DNA of 64,000 nt, taken from positions 49,177 to 113,176 of the forward strand of contig CALXOH010000006.1 of NCBI GenBank assembly GCA_944389975.1, in the 5' to 3' direction. The translations under genes were made by a program, and so were the position numbers. The DNA is from an uncultured Spirochaetaceae bacterium (GTDB lineage: Bacteria; Spirochaetota; Spirochaetia; Sphaerochaetales; Sphaerochaetaceae). Under the pieces are notes generated by a model. The model was not told where the DNA came from. It saw nothing but the letters and a program-made list of their open reading frames with translations, and ran no database searches. Shown here piece by piece: positions 62,960-64,000 of the stretch. Each line of letters starts with the position of its first letter. Within the stretch, counting starts at the first letter, position 1.

Positions 62960-64000
62960 ATGATAGAAAAATGGAAAGAACTTGACGAGTTTAGGGGTAG
63001 AATATTCACAGGCGAATGGCCTACCGTACCGGAACTTTTCCAGATAGCAGTTGAAAAGTGGCCGGAAAATAATAGTTTTTCAGTCTTCGATCCGGAAAAG
63101 AAGACAATGAGTTACAGAGAGGCATGGGAAAAGATCCTGAAGATCGCTTCATACCTCAAGGAAAAGGGGATTTCAAAAGGTGACAAGGTTGCCTTGAACG
63201 GCAAGAACAGCCCTGAATGGGCACTTTCGTACTTCGGCATCCTCTCATCGGGGGCGACGGTAGTCCCGTTCGACAACCAGATGAAGACGGAGAAGATGAT
63301 GGCGCTCAGTGCTTTCGCGGGTATCAAATTCGTGATCGCAGACTTCGACGTGCTTGAGAGGCTGAAGAACCAGAGGAACGAATGGTACGACTCCCTTTCC
63401 GGGGTGTTGATGATGAAGGGAAAGTCGGATGAGTATACGAGCATCCACGACGTAAAGCCTGAAAATGTTCTTGAGCTTCCTGTCAAGTGCGACGAGAACG
63501 ACTTGGCTGCAATACTCTTTACAAGCGGCACCACTGGAAACGAAAAGGGTGCGATGCTTTCGCACAAGAACCTCACTTCAAACGTTTACCAAGCAGTGTC
63601 CTTCATTACATATCTCAATGACAAGGATGTCTTCTATGCACTTCTTCCCTTGCACCACTCATACTGCTGTACTACAGTCCTTCTGGAGACGGTAAAGCAC
63701 GGAGCGGAGTGTATTTTCGGACACGGAATAGTAGTTTCGAGAATGATCAACGACCTCAAGAGAGGGCACGTTACAGTCTTCATGGGCATTCCGCTTCTAT
63801 ACAACAAGGTTATTGCCGGCGTCATGGACAAGATAAAAAAGCAGGGAAAGCTTGTTTATGCGCTCATAACCACGCTGATGGCATTCAATGGATTTTGCAA
63901 GAAGCATTTTGGGAAAGCACCGCTGAGAGGGTTCTTCAACAAGAAGATCCTCTCCCAGCTCGGACTGGATCACTCAAGGATACTTATCTGCGGAGCAGGC
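62960..64000 (+). CDS. AMP-binding long-chain acyl-CoA synthetase family protein (3' end missing)
   Basis: Open from ATG 62960 to the window edge (347 codons visible). The N-terminal domain begins MIEKWKELDEFRGRIF; the adenylation motif A3 is ILFTSGTTGNEKGAMLSH, and FVIADFDVL and LPLHHSYCCTTVLLE follow as in FadD-like enzymes. It would activate fatty acids with ATP and CoA, or load an acyl chain on ACP. A weak ribosome site AAGAG lies before the start. Confidence 0.88.
   Translation, partial: MIEKWKELDEFRGRIFTGEWPTVPELFQIAVEKWPENNSFSVFDPEKKTMSYREAWEKILKIASYLKEKGISKGDKVALNGKNSPEWALSYFGILSSGATVVPFDNQMKTEKMMALSAFAGIKFVIADFDVLERLKNQRNEWYDSLSGVLMMKGKSDEYTSIHDVKPENVLELPVKCDENDLAAILFTSGTTGNEKGAMLSHKNLTSNVYQAVSFITYLNDKDVFYALLPLHHSYCCTTVLLETVKHGAECIFGHGIVVSRMINDLKRGHVTVFMGIPLLYNKVIAGVMDKIKKQGKLVYALITTLMAFNGFCKKHFGKAPLRGFFNKKILSQLGLDHSRILICGAG

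Overview
The window reads as a compact chromosome segment of a diderm, probably anaerobic spirochaete. Several gene orders match what I recall from Borrelia and Treponema: ftsH-tilS-pth-rplY close to spoVG, rpmF-acpP-rnc, and prfB-x-ftsY-x followed by a LolCDE-like ABC exporter. A type-2 isoleucyl-tRNA synthetase, an HrpA-like helicase, many lipobox lipoproteins, an outer-membrane barrel and a complete Rnf complex fit a fermentative, possibly gut-associated member such as Sphaerochaetaceae or Treponemataceae. The family-level guess is inference; no rRNA gene is present to settle it.

Layout. 0-6.8 kb: end of a metal/heme/cobalamin ABC binding protein, a ZIP metal transporter, tRNA-Lys/tRNA-Glu, a YgeW-type carbamoyltransferase, dTDP-glucose 4,6-dehydratase, a membrane protein with a long charged EVPVE-type repeat, and RNase Z. 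6.8-20.4 kb: one long minus-strand run of overlapping or nearly touching genes, rnfCDGEAB, a degenerate GH57-like protein, prfB with a programmed +1 frameshift, an exported protein, ftsY, another exported protein and a LolCDE-like exporter. 20.6-35.7 kb: a lipoprotein, a P-loop/Asp23-like protein, poly(A) polymerase, hisS, an HrpA-like helicase, aroB, cysteine desulfurase with thiI, a two-gene acyl-CoA-dehydratase-activase-related pair, and an alpha/beta hydrolase.

35.7-42.0 kb is the accessory stretch: small lipoproteins, a small HTH protein, an RNase HI with an extra N-terminal domain, a DUF234-type ATPase, an S41 protease lipoprotein and a small outer-membrane barrel. The standout here is a run of ten G on the minus strand lying exactly between the -35 and -10 of a lipoprotein promoter, the layout of a phase-variable promoter.

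42.1-64 kb returns to housekeeping: trpS, fmdB, a lipoprotein, ileS, cca, rnc, acpP, rpmF and ybaK; then a tightly coupled ABC-type ATPase plus HEPN ribonuclease pair that looks like a toxin or antiphage module; then yidD, galM, lepA, ftsH, tilS, pth, rplY, tRNA-Gln, spoVG, ispE, a HAD hydrolase, cysK and the first part of an acyl-CoA synthetase gene cut by the window edge.

Overlapping stops and starts (ATGA, TGATG, TAATG), TTG/GTG starts and three convergent gene pairs with overlapping 3' ends show a very compact genome. The best candidates for something new are the phase-variable lipoprotein promoter and the ATPase-HEPN pair.
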